Assembly (NCBI GenBank): GCA_002428365.1
Contig: DIVW01000038.1
Span: 1-53,497 of the forward strand
Source of the DNA: Propionibacteriaceae bacterium UBA6122
GTDB taxonomy: Bacteria > Actinomycetota > Actinomycetes > Propionibacteriales > Propionibacteriaceae
Reading direction: 5' to 3'
DNA length: 53,497 nt
Part shown: piece by piece, positions 7,968-15,525 of the stretch
Position numbering within the stretch: position 1 is the stretch's first letter
Layout of the letters: each line of letters begins with the position of its first letter
Notes under the pieces: generated by a model
Database searches by the model: none
Told to the model about the DNA's origin: nothing
What the model saw: the letters and a program-made list of their open reading frames with translations, nothing else
Program-made: the position numbers and the translations under genes

Positions 7968-9452
7968 CTAGTCGCCGACGCCATCGATCTTCATGAACTT
8001 CGTGTTGCCGGTCACCTGGCCCATGGCTGCGGCGAAGACGTTCTTCAGGTCTTCAGTGCCATTCGCGCAGTAGTACCAGTCGCCGTCACTATTTTCCGCA
8101 GCGATCTGGGTGGCGTCGGCGCAGGTGTTCTGCGCATCGCTAGCCACCCCGTTCTTAGGCGAGGCAACCGCAGCCAGCACCTGGCCAACGTTGCCTTCAG
8201 TGCCACAACTGGCCGAAGAGGTGCCGTAGCTGATCGTGATGATCAGCGCGTTGGGCATTGCCTTAATCGAGTTGGCAACCGTCTTCAGGTTCCGGCACGC
8301 CGTCGAAGTCGACTTAGCAGCCGGATCCAGGGTGTTGGTCAGGTTGAGCGCGCTGGCCGCAGCATTGGAGATCTCCACCGGCTGGCCGTCAGTCTCGAGC
8401 ACAATCACCTTCTTCGGGACGCCAAAGGCAGTGCGATCAGGCAACGAGGCGAGGTTGTTGGCTGGGGCGCCACTAATCTCGCTGCCGTACAGGTAACGAC
8501 CCGCACCCTTCAACGCGGCCGCCAGGTGGGTGTTCCAACCCGATCGATCATCCTCAAGGCAGTCGACGGAATTCCACAGACTGCTGGACGTATTCGCCAC
8601 CCAGTTCCCCGCCAAGTCCTTCTTGTTGTAGTCGTTCGAGAACCGCTGCGGCACCCAAACCCCGGGGTAGGGGTTCGTGCCGATGTAGGTGCCCCACCTG
8701 TCATAGGTCGGTGCAGAGAGCTGGGTCTTGGTCAGGCAGCCCGAAGTGACGGTCCGCGCCTTGTTGATCGTGCCCAACGCCACATACTGCTGCTCAATGT
8801 TCATCGTCAGCAGCATCCGCTTGATGCCAGCCTGGAGGGCGTTGACCTCGGATGAACTCATCGACGGGGTCCGGTCGGCGACCACCACCACGTCCATCGG
8901 GTTGTTGGCGATCACGCCACAACCACCTCGACAAGACGCACTGGTCTGGGCGCCGGTGTTGCCAGTGGGAATCCCGATGGCCGGGGCAAAATCGAATTTT
9001 ACGACGGTGTCCTTGGAGACCGAGATCATGTTGCACTGATCGGTCACATCGCAGGGCACCGCACAAACCGTGTCGCTGCATTTCACCTGAGCGGCGTTGT
9101 AGGTGCCGGGATCGCACATGATTCCGAACTGGGACGTGTCCGGCCCGCCAGCGGCCAACTTGGCCACCACGCAGTAGAACTTCACGTCGGCAGCGGTCAG
9201 GGTGAGTTCGCTGAAGTTCGCTGAGGCAAAGGCGATCGCATCGGTACGGGCGGTGGCGGCGTCTGGCAGCGCATAAGCGCCAGCCTGGGCAGCGGCATCA
9301 ATCGCGGCCCGCACCTGCTGGCGGTGGTAGGCCAGCTTCGCGATGTCCATGCCCAAGGCGCCAGCCGCGAACACGAACATCATGGCGAAAGCCACCACGA
9401 TGGCGCTGGCTCCCCGCTCGGTTCGCACCAGCACCTGCTTGATCCGCTTCAT
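7968..9452 (-). CDS. tadG: TadG-like pilus assembly protein with VWA domain
   Basis: 494 residues. The N-terminus (RTERGASAIVVAFAMMFVFA, residues 11-30) is a TadG-type membrane anchor. It is followed by a helical IDAAAQAGAYALPDA segment typical of these proteins and then a von Willebrand A domain from about residue 186. The metal site reads D193-R-T-P-S197, a threonine version of DxSxS that is common in pilus-associated VWA proteins. Ten or more cysteines between residues 94 and 180 suggest disulfides in an extracellular insert. Such proteins are minor components of the Tad secretion and pilus machine at the cell surface. The gene overlaps the end of tadE by 4 bases (ATGA) and is transcribed with it, opposite to the main tad operon. 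Confidence 0.8.
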   Translation of the reverse strand: MKRIKQVLVRTERGASAIVVAFAMMFVFAAGALGMDIAKLAYHRQQVRAAIDAAAQAGAYALPDAATARTDAIAFASANFSELTLTAADVKFYCVVAKLAAGGPDTSQFGIMCDPGTYNAAQVKCSDTVCAVPCDVTDQCNMISVSKDTVVKFDFAPAIGIPTGNTGAQTSASCRGGCGVIANNPMDVVVVADRTPSMSSSEVNALQAGIKRMLLTMNIEQQYVALGTINKARTVTSGCLTKTQLSAPTYDRWGTYIGTNPYPGVWVPQRFSNDYNKKDLAGNWVANTSSSLWNSVDCLEDDRSGWNTHLAAALKGAGRYLYGSEISGAPANNLASLPDRTAFGVPKKVIVLETDGQPVEISNAAASALNLTNTLDPAAKSTSTACRNLKTVANSIKAMPNALIITISYGTSSASCGTEGNVGQVLAAVASPKNGVASDAQNTCADATQIAAENSDGDWYYCANGTEDLKNVFAAAMGQVTGNTKFMKIDGVGD

Positions 9453-9886
9453 TCGATCCTCATCTCGCTGGTCTTGTTGATGGTCGTGGTGCCAGGCAGG
9501 CCCAAAATCGCCGGCGAGATCCAGGTGTAGACGTAGGAGACCGTGACGATGACCGTGCCACCAGCCTCACGATCAGTGTCATAACCGGACGGGCACGCGC
9601 TGCCACCAGGCTCGCGGCAGGTGACGGTCACGGTCGGATTGCTCCCACTCGTGTTCAAAAGACTCAGCGTTGCGCTCTTCGCGGACGCCTTGCTCTCTGC
9701 TGCGGTGCCGCCAAGGCTTGCCGTGCGCGCACCCTCACGGGCGGCGTTGGCAGTAATGGCCTGGGCGTTCATCGCCAGGCCGAAATCTATGACCCCTAGC
9801 AAGATGACTACCAGTATCGGCAGCACCAGCGCGAACTCGACAGCGGCCGCCCCGCGCTCGCGGGCGCGCACCCAAAGCTTGCGCAT
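9449..9886 (-). CDS. tadE: TadE-like pseudopilin
   Basis: 145 residues. The N-terminus RERGAAAVEFALVLPILVV has the prepilin-peptidase form (positively charged leader, Gly, then Ala-Ala-Val-Glu-Phe with Glu at +5 of the mature part), so it is probably cut by the peptidase encoded at 16425. The rest is a small extracytoplasmic domain. TadE pseudopilins are minor components required for Flp pilus formation. The start is ATG with GAGGGG upstream on the coding strand. A good promoter lies at 9939-9968. It is the first gene of the leftward tadE-tadG pair, 780 bases from the rightward pilin gene flp. Confidence 0.85.
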   Translation of the reverse strand: MRKLWVRARERGAAAVEFALVLPILVVILLGVIDFGLAMNAQAITANAAREGARTASLGGTAAESKASAKSATLSLLNTSGSNPTVTVTCREPGGSACPSGYDTDREAGGTVIVTVSYVYTWISPAILGLPGTTTINKTSEMRIE

Positions 9887-9938
9887 CTGATCCCCTCATT
9901 CCCTGATATGGATACTCCATACACAGAATTGCATTTCG

Positions 9939-9968
9939 AGTGTAGGTGGCGACCACAAAGAGTGTCAA
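9939..9968 (-). promoter_or_regulatory. Candidate sigma-70-type promoter of tadE-tadG
   Basis: On the minus strand TTGACA (9968-9963) is followed after 18 bases by TACACT (9944-9939), about 50 bases before the tadE start codon. GTGTC-N8-GACAC (9962-9979) overlaps the -35 box and may be an operator. Assigned by eye. Confidence 0.5.
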
Positions 9969-10154
9969 CGCAGAGACACCTCACCAATACACTTACAAAT
10001 TGCGATCTTGAGCACTGACCAGTTGCCTGGTGTCAACGGCCGGCGGCGCTCACCCCGTCCACCATATGCCCTAGCCAGAGCCATCTGGAGGAGTCGCCAG
10101 CGCCCGCGCACCCGCGCGAGCGTGCGTACACACCATCAATTGGAGAGACCCACT

Positions 10155-10172
10155 GTCCCCCTTTCGGGCGAC
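10155..10172. promoter_or_regulatory. tad operator-like site 1
   Basis: GTCCCC-CTTTCG-GGCGAC followed by AAAA. First of seven sites with the pattern GTC(C/A)CC-N5/6-G(G/A)(T/G/C)GAC around flp. It lies in the non-coding DNA between tadE and flp. Confidence 0.55.
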
Positions 10173-10244
10173 AAAAGGAATGCACTCACTATCGACAAAG
10201 AACAATGGTGAGATTCGGGCTTCGGCACCCCAGGTGTGCATTCT

Positions 10245-10262
10245 GTCCCCCTTTAGGATGAC
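10245..10262. promoter_or_regulatory. tad operator-like site 2
   Basis: GTCCCC-CTTTAG-GATGAC followed by AAA. It lies 90 bases from site 1 and is very similar to it over the CCCCCTTT stretch. Confidence 0.55.
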
Positions 10263-10303
10263 AAACCCACATTCTTCATAGTCCCCTGACTGGCCGCTCG
10301 ACC

Positions 10304-10449
10304 CCAGCTCCCTGAGCTCGTCGAAGGGCCTGGAGGCTTCGGCAGGCTCCGCCAACCGGGGGGATTCGACAGGCCCAGCCAACTGGGGGCGCCACAGTCC
10401 CCTGAGCTCGTCGAAGGGCCTAGCTTCGAGAGGCTCAGCCGACTGGGCC
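10304..10449. repeat. Dispersed intergenic repeat, inserted between operator sites
   Basis: Two copies of CTCCCTGAGCTCGTCGAAGG or close variants (starting near 10307 and 10399) alternate with inverted versions (GGCTTCGGCAGGCTCCGCC at about 10335 and GCTTCGAGAGGCTCAGCC at about 10423). The block separates operator sites 2 and 3, so it may have been inserted into a once tighter array. Confidence 0.7.
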
Positions 10450-10459
10450 GGAGGCGCGA

Positions 10460-10477
10460 GTCACCCGTTGGGGGAAC
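10460..10477. promoter_or_regulatory. tad operator-like site 3
   Basis: GTCACC-CGTTGG-GGGAAC. The weakest copy, since the right arm has GAAC in place of GGAC/TGAC. It lies 33 bases upstream of site 4. Confidence 0.45.
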
Positions 10478-10492
10478 TGATGAGCTATTCCA

Positions 10493-10509
10493 GTCCCCAA
10501 AAGGGTGAC
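10493..10509. promoter_or_regulatory. tad operator-like site 4
   Basis: GTCCCC-AAAAG-GGTGAC, 17 bases with a 5-base spacer. It starts 35 bases before site 5. Confidence 0.6.
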
Positions 10510-10527
10510 TGATAAACAATGAAATGA

Positions 10528-10544
10528 GTCACCCACAAGGGGAC
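10528..10544. promoter_or_regulatory. tad operator-like site 5, next to the flp promoter
   Basis: GTCACC-CACAA-GGGGAC. It ends 15 bases upstream of the candidate -35 box at 10560, a typical place for an activator or an overlapping repressor. Confidence 0.6.
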
Positions 10545-10559
10545 ATTTTGGAAAAACTT

Positions 10560-10589
10560 TTGACATTGCCAGATTCACAGGTGTAGACC
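10560..10589 (+). promoter_or_regulatory. Candidate promoter of flp
   Basis: A perfect TTGACA (10560-10565) stands about 18 bases before TAGACC (10584-10589). The latter is a weak -10 match, so an activator may be needed. The flp ATG follows about 80 bases later. The AT-rich run just upstream (TTTTGGAAAAACTTTT) could act as an UP element. Confidence 0.5.
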
Positions 10590-10668
10590 TTGCATTGGCA
10601 GCTCCCAACGTGTGGATGGCAAGTTGGAAGCTCCGCGGAAAACTATCCCACCTGAAAGGCCTACTCCC

Positions 10669-10845
10669 ATGAAGAACCTCCCCGCAAAGATCGTCGGCTC
10701 CGTCGTCTCCACCCGCGAGCGTGGCGCCACCGCCGTTGAGTACGGCATCATGGTCGCCCTCATCGCCGCCGTGATCATCACCGTAGTCACGCTGCTCGGC
10801 AACAACCTGAGCTCCATGTTCTCCAGCGTGGCCAACCAGATCTGA
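10669..10845 (+). CDS. flp: Flp/Fap-type pilin
   Basis: 58 residues, typical for a Flp major pilin. A 19-residue leader ends RERG; cleavage after Gly19 gives a mature protein starting ATAVEYGIMVALIAAV, with the conserved Glu-Tyr at +5/+6 and a single hydrophobic helix. The subunit is cut by the prepilin peptidase (16425) and assembled into thin adhesive pili. The start is the ATG after GAAAGG. An upstream in-frame ATG at 10612 would add 19 residues and spoil the leader. The gene stands alone between large regulatory regions, with five operator-like sites before it and a strong hairpin plus two more sites after it. Confidence 0.92.
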   Translation: MKNLPAKIVGSVVSTRERGATAVEYGIMVALIAAVIITVVTLLGNNLSSMFSSVANQI

Positions 10846-10867
10846 GCACCGCGAAGCAACAGCTTGC

Positions 10868-10903
10868 GTGAGGCACTCCAGGTCCCCGCCCGGAGTGCCT
10901 CAC
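10868..10903 (+). terminator. Strong hairpin after flp
   Basis: GTGAGGCACTCC (10868-10879) pairs perfectly with GGAGTGCCTCAC (10892-10903) around a 12-base loop. It starts 22 bases after the flp stop and has no long T-tract. It probably stops or slows most transcripts so that pilin mRNA exceeds assembly-gene mRNA, or it protects the flp mRNA 3' end. Confidence 0.65.
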
Positions 10904-10960
10904 AGCTCGCTTAGGGTCAACCAACTTAGAAGCCAAGTCCGGATTACTCAAAGCAATCCG

Positions 10961-10978
10961 GTCCCCCGAAAAGGTGAC
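10961..10978. promoter_or_regulatory. tad operator-like site 6, upstream of cpaB
   Basis: GTCCCC-CGAAAA-GGTGAC followed by ATAA. It lies between the flp hairpin and cpaB, suggesting that the assembly genes are controlled separately by the same factor. Confidence 0.6.
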
Positions 10979-11027
10979 ATAAATCCTCACCACTAAGACA
11001 CAACTCGGCACGCGAAGCAGCGGCCCG

Positions 11028-11045
11028 GTCACCCGTACGGATGAC
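11028..11045. promoter_or_regulatory. tad operator-like site 7, upstream of cpaB
   Basis: GTCACC-CGTACG-GATGAC followed by AAAT, 67 bases after site 6 and about 135 bases before the cpaB start. Confidence 0.6.
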
Positions 11046-11179
11046 AAATCGGCACCCGCGGCCGAACCCCCCGAACAGTCACAACTAAATGCGTTCCACC
11101 TCACTGGCGGTGAAGCGGACGCAACGTGCGGCACCCAGGCCGCATCTCTCACCCACTGAGAACAGGCGGTTTTCCCACC

Positions 11180-11833
11180 ATGCAACGTCGTCTCATCGCA
11201 GCAATCGCAGCAGTGATCCTGGCCGGCATCGGCGCGATCCTGCTGTTCAACTATGTCGCCACCGCTGATGCGCGGGCCATGGAAGGCCAGCAGCCCACGG
11301 AGGTACTAGTCGTCACCCAGCCGATCGAGGCCGGCACCTTGGGTAGCCGCCTAGCTGGCTACGTCGAGAAGCGTCAGTTGCCGCTGGTGGCCATCGTGCC
11401 CGGCGCACTCACTTCGCTTGATCAGGTCGCTAGCCTGGCCACCACCACTGACCTGGCCCCCGGCGAGCAGTTGATCACCTCGCGCTTCGCCGAACCCGGC
11501 ACGTCGGCCGACGGAGAAGTGTCGGTGCCAAACAACATGCAGCTGGTCACGGTTGCCCTCGAAGCTCAGCGCTCGGTCGGCGGCCAGCTCACCCCTGGCA
11601 GCAAGGTCGCGATCTACGTGACTCAGGAAGAAAAGACCCAACAGATCTTGCAGAGCGTGCTGGTGGTGAAGGCTGGCGAGGAAGAGTCAGCTGGCGCGAT
11701 CACCCTCGCCCTGGCACCTGCTGATGCGCAAAAGGTAATCCTGGCCACCGAGGCCAGCAAGATCTGGCTGGTCAAAGAGGCTAAGAGCCCGAGCGGCACC
11801 ACGCCGCTCGACATCAAGCAGCTGATCAGGTGA
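11180..11833 (+). CDS. cpaB: Flp pilus assembly protein CpaB (RcpC)
   Basis: 217 residues. An N-terminal membrane segment (residues 4-24, LIAAIAAVILAGIGAILLF) is followed by an SAF domain (about 40-100, VLVVTQPIEAGTLGSRLAGYV) and a C-terminal domain with PGSKVAIYVTQEE. CpaB/RcpC proteins are extracytoplasmic parts of the Tad machine. In Gram-negatives they support the secretin; in a Gram-positive the partner is unclear. The ATG at 11180 is chosen because the longer frame from 11126 would precede the membrane segment with a non-conserved, positively charged stretch. The stop overlaps the start of the next gene. Confidence 0.85.
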   Translation: MQRRLIAAIAAVILAGIGAILLFNYVATADARAMEGQQPTEVLVVTQPIEAGTLGSRLAGYVEKRQLPLVAIVPGALTSLDQVASLATTTDLAPGEQLITSRFAEPGTSADGEVSVPNNMQLVTVALEAQRSVGGQLTPGSKVAIYVTQEEKTQQILQSVLVVKAGEEESAGAITLALAPADAQKVILATEASKIWLVKEAKSPSGTTPLDIKQLIR

Positions 11834-13035
11834 TGACCATGGGCACCGCACTTGTTGTCAGCCGCAACGCCAGGGTCGTCTCACTGGTTCAGCAGTCGTG
11901 GGGACCGGACGTCCTCCCGATCGCCCCTGAGGTCTTCCCTCCCAATGTTCAGACCCTGCTCGCCGAGCTGGGTGATGCTCCGATGCCCGCAGTCGTGGTG
12001 TTGGATCCCGTTGAACGAATTCAGGACGCACTCTTCGTAGCCACCGATCTCGATCAGAGCTTCGGCATTCCGGTACTACTGGTCAGCGATCGCGCTGGCG
12101 AGATCGGCCTGGCTGCCATGCGAGCCGGCGTCCGCGACATCGTTCACCCGATGGCTCCGTTGGAGGAGATGAAGCAGGCGCTAGAGCGGGCCGCCAGCCA
12201 CGCTTCGCCTGAAGGGCAGCAGCCTGGCACCCAGGGTGCGGCACCCCAGCGGGGGAAGGTGGTCACGGTGGCCTCGCCGAAAGGCGGAGTGGGAAAGACC
12301 ACCGTGTCCACCAACCTTGCCGTCGGCCTGGCCATGAAGGAGCCCAACTCCGTCGTCCTGGTCGACCTGGACATCCACTTCGGCGATGTCGGTAGCGCTC
12401 TCAACATCGCCCCCGAGTTCACCCTTCCCGACCTGGCGCATGGCCCGGCCTCGCGAGACTCGGTGGCCCTGAAGTCCTACCTGACCCAACACCAAACCGG
12501 CCTGTTCGTGGTGCCAGGTTCAGACTCCCCGGCGGCCGCTGATGCGGTTACCCCCAAGGAGATCGCGAACCTGCTGAACATGCTGGCCGGGATGTTCAAG
12601 TTCGTGGTGGTTGACACCGCCCCGGGTCTGAGCGAACACACCCTGACTGTGCTCGACCAGACCGACATCCTCGTGCTCGTCACCAGCCTGGACGTCCCTG
12701 GCGTCCGCGGCTTGCGCAAAGAGCTCGACACGCTGCGAGACATCAGCATCGTGCTCGACTCCCGCGCTGTGGTGCTCAACTTCATGCACCCCAGCCGCGG
12801 CCTGTCGATCGGGGATGTCGAAGCCTCGATCGGACGCAAGGTCGATTACATGCTGCCCCAGTCGAACGCAGTGCCCATCACCACCAATCAGGGGATGCCG
12901 CTGCTGCAGCAGAACAGCAAAGACCCCGTCGCCAAGCAGCTTCGTTCACTTGTCGACATGGTCGCCGCGGGTGACAAAGCCGAAGCCAAGGGGCGCAGGT
13001 TCCTCGACTTCGGTGGAAAGAAGGGGGATAAGTAA
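11833..13035 (+). CDS. tadZ: Pilus-localising ATPase CpaE/TadZ
   Basis: 400 residues. The N-terminal 130 residues look like an atypical receiver domain (ALVVSRNARVVSLV ... PVLLVSDRAGEIGL) without an obvious phosphorylation Asp. A ParA/MinD-type ATPase follows, with deviant Walker A KGGVGKTT at about residue 150 and DLDIHFGDVG. TadZ/CpaE proteins place the Tad machine, often at a pole. The start could be GTG 11830, ATG 11833 or ATG 11839; the second overlaps the cpaB stop by one base. The stop TAA overlaps the ATG of the next gene (TAATG). The C-terminal tail is lysine-rich. Confidence 0.85.
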   Translation: MTMGTALVVSRNARVVSLVQQSWGPDVLPIAPEVFPPNVQTLLAELGDAPMPAVVVLDPVERIQDALFVATDLDQSFGIPVLLVSDRAGEIGLAAMRAGVRDIVHPMAPLEEMKQALERAASHASPEGQQPGTQGAAPQRGKVVTVASPKGGVGKTTVSTNLAVGLAMKEPNSVVLVDLDIHFGDVGSALNIAPEFTLPDLAHGPASRDSVALKSYLTQHQTGLFVVPGSDSPAAADAVTPKEIANLLNMLAGMFKFVVVDTAPGLSEHTLTVLDQTDILVLVTSLDVPGVRGLRKELDTLRDISIVLDSRAVVLNFMHPSRGLSIGDVEASIGRKVDYMLPQSNAVPITTNQGMPLLQQNSKDPVAKQLRSLVDMVAAGDKAEAKGRRFLDFGGKKGDK

Positions 13036-14591
13036 TGAACCTGGCAGCACGCGTCAACGCGATGAAGGGCGAGCGGGGTATCCCGCTCGAAGAGGGTCAC
13101 TCGAGCACCTCGGCCGCCCCGATGCGTGCCATGGTGGACGACTTCAGCGCCCCCGCCCCGTATCTGGCCGCCCCAAACAACCAAGGGCCGGCCCCCGAGG
13201 CCACCGTCACCTGGGTGCCGGTCGCTTCGCCGTCCCCGGACAGCCCAATGGATCCGAGCCGGCTGGCTAGCCGCGCCCCCACCCAGACGGTCGTCATGGA
13301 GACCCACGACGCCCTTTCCAAGCTGAAGGAAGAGGCGGTCGAGCAGCTCTTCGAGCGCATGGGCTCGCGACTCAACGACCCGAACATGGACGAGAACGCG
13401 CTGCGCACTCTGGTGCAGCAGGAGCTGAACTCGATCATCGAGGGTGGCCGGCTGCCGCTGACTGCCCGCGAACGTCAACGCCTGATTCGCGAGGTTCACG
13501 ACGACGTTCTTGGCCTGGGCCCGCTGGAGGCCCTACTGGCCGACAAGAGCGTCACCGAAATCATGGTCAACGGACCCGACAAGGTCTACGTGGAGCGGTC
13601 AGGCAAACTGACTCTGACCCCAACCAGGTTCAAGGACGAACCGCATCTGCGCCGAGTCATCGAACGGATCGTCACCCGGGTCGGGCGACGAATCGACGAG
13701 TCTTCCCCGCTGGTTGACGCCCGCCTCGAAGATGGCTCCCGCGTCAACGCGATCATCCCGCCGCTAGCGGTTAGCGGGTCGACGCTGACCATCCGTAAGT
13801 TCTCCACCGACCCACTGAAGGTCGCCGATCTGGTCAAGATGCAGTCGCTCAGCCCAGAAATGGCCGAACTGCTCGAGGCCTGCGTCCTGGGACGACTCAA
13901 CATCATCGTCTCTGGCGGTACCGGCACCGGCAAGACCACCTTGTTGAACGTGCTGAGCAGCTTCATCCCTGACAAGGAGCGAATCGTCTCCATCGAGGAT
14001 GCCGTCGAGCTTCAGCTCCAGCAGGATCACGTTGTTCGGCTGGAATCTCGTCCGGCCAACGTTGAGGGGCGTGGCGAGGTCACCATTCGCGACCTGGTCA
14101 AGAACTCCCTGCGCATGCGACCCGACCGAATCATCGTCGGCGAGTGTCGAGGCGCTGAGGCCCTCGACATGCTCCAGGCCATGAACACCGGCCATGACGG
14201 CTCACTGTCCACGGTCCACGCCAACACTTCCCGCGACGCGCTGGCTCGTCTGGAAACCCTGGTGCTGATGGCCGGCATGGATCTGCCGCTGCGGGCTATC
14301 CGCGAGCAGGTCTCTTCTGCTGTGGACGTCATCGTCCAGCTGTCTCGTCTGCGCGACGGCACCCGCCGGGTGACCGCGCTTACCGAGGTGGTCGGCATGG
14401 AAGGCCAGACGGTAACTCTGCAGGACATCTACGCCTTCGACTTCTCTGCCGGCGTCTCGGCCGACGGCAAGTTCCTCGGCAAGGTTCAGCCCACCGGCCT
14501 GCGCCCGTTGTTCATTCAGAAGTTCGACGACCTGGGTATCAAACTGTCTCCCGGCATCTTCGGCACCTCAGCGATGTGGGACCAGAAGTGA
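13035..14591 (+). CDS. tadA: Tad secretion ATPase CpaF/TadA
   Basis: 518 residues, longer than many homologs because of about 130 N-terminal residues rich in Pro, Ala and Ser. The rest is the type II/IV secretion ATPase fold. Walker A is GGTGTGKTT near residue 295, the Asp box includes SIEDAVELQ, Walker B is near RPDRIIVGECRG, and the His box is STVHANTSRDAL. It is a cytoplasmic hexamer that powers pilus assembly and retraction with TadB and TadC. It is coupled to tadZ (TAATG) and to tadB (GTGA). Confidence 0.92.
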   Translation: MNLAARVNAMKGERGIPLEEGHSSTSAAPMRAMVDDFSAPAPYLAAPNNQGPAPEATVTWVPVASPSPDSPMDPSRLASRAPTQTVVMETHDALSKLKEEAVEQLFERMGSRLNDPNMDENALRTLVQQELNSIIEGGRLPLTARERQRLIREVHDDVLGLGPLEALLADKSVTEIMVNGPDKVYVERSGKLTLTPTRFKDEPHLRRVIERIVTRVGRRIDESSPLVDARLEDGSRVNAIIPPLAVSGSTLTIRKFSTDPLKVADLVKMQSLSPEMAELLEACVLGRLNIIVSGGTGTGKTTLLNVLSSFIPDKERIVSIEDAVELQLQQDHVVRLESRPANVEGRGEVTIRDLVKNSLRMRPDRIIVGECRGAEALDMLQAMNTGHDGSLSTVHANTSRDALARLETLVLMAGMDLPLRAIREQVSSAVDVIVQLSRLRDGTRRVTALTEVVGMEGQTVTLQDIYAFDFSAGVSADGKFLGKVQPTGLRPLFIQKFDDLGIKLSPGIFGTSAMWDQK

Positions 14592-15517
14592 ACCCCATGG
14601 TGACTGTTGCCTGGTCACTCATCGGAGCGGCCAGCTTGATCGGGTTCGTCCTGATGTTGCTGCCCACCCACAAGGTCTCGATCGAGCGCCGCCGGATCGG
14701 CACCGATGCACGCGGCAGTGGCGTCTCCCGAGCGGCCAATGCGGCCACCGGTGCGGTGGAGAAGTTCCTGGCCGGTCGTGGCAACTCGTTCAGCGCCATT
14801 ATTGAAGAGGCTGGTGTCACCATTCCGCTGAAGGAGCTGGTGGTGATCGTGTTCTCCGCTTGCATGGCGCTGTTCGCGGTCGGGTTGGTGATGGGCCAAC
14901 CGCTACTCGGCTTCCTGATGGCGCTGGTCACTCCGGTGTTCGCGCGATTGTGGCTGTCGATGCTGGCCGGACGCCGACGGGCGAAGTTCGAATCCCAACT
15001 CGACGAGACCCTGCAGATGATCGCTGGCAGCTTGCGCGCTGGCTACAGCCTCCCGCAGGCGATGGGCACCATCGGCCAGGAGGGCAGCCCACCCACGTCT
15101 TTGGAGTTCGCCCGGGTGACCAATGAGGTGCGGGTTGGCCGCTCACTAAACGAGGCGCTAAGTGACGTGTGCGACCGAATGCGCAACGAGGACTTCTTCT
15201 GGGTAACCCAGGCCATCAGCATCAACCGCGAGGTCGGCGGCAACCTGGCCGACGTTCTTGACGGCGTCAGCAAGACCATCCGGCAGCGCGCCGAGATCCG
15301 CGGCCAGGTCAAGTCATTGGCTGCGGACGGTCAGCTTTCGGCCGTCATCATGATCGCCTTGCCGTTCGCGGTGGCTGGCTTCCTGGCCTTCGCCAGTCCG
15401 AAGTACATCGGCCAGCTCTTCGCCGAACCTATCGGCTGGGCGATGATCGGCGCCGGGTTGGTCATGATGACCATCGGCACCTTGTGGATGTACAAGATGA
15501 TCGACCTGAAGTTCTAG
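14588..15517 (+). CDS. tadB: Inner-membrane platform protein TadB
   Basis: About 309 residues of the GspF/TadB family. There are membrane segments near the N-terminus (SLIGAASLIGFVLMLLP), in the middle (about 85-125) and two at the C-terminus, around a cytoplasmic T2SSF helical domain (FESQLDETLQMIAGSLRAGYSLPQAM). It forms the membrane platform with TadC for the TadA ATPase. The GTG at 14588 overlaps the tadA stop (GTGA); the ATG at 14597 is an equally possible start. Confidence 0.88.
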   Translation: MNPMVTVAWSLIGAASLIGFVLMLLPTHKVSIERRRIGTDARGSGVSRAANAATGAVEKFLAGRGNSFSAIIEEAGVTIPLKELVVIVFSACMALFAVGLVMGQPLLGFLMALVTPVFARLWLSMLAGRRRAKFESQLDETLQMIAGSLRAGYSLPQAMGTIGQEGSPPTSLEFARVTNEVRVGRSLNEALSDVCDRMRNEDFFWVTQAISINREVGGNLADVLDGVSKTIRQRAEIRGQVKSLAADGQLSAVIMIALPFAVAGFLAFASPKYIGQLFAEPIGWAMIGAGLVMMTIGTLWMYKMIDLKF

Positions 15518-15525
15518 GGGTAGCC

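Noticed and set aside
7953..8855. 300-residue frame opposite tadG
   Set aside because: Shadow of the TadG-like gene; the real gene has an anchor, a VWA domain and coupling to tadE.
10008..10211. 67-codon frame in the tad regulatory region
   Set aside because: Arg/Pro-rich random-looking sequence that runs across operator site 1; no ribosome site.
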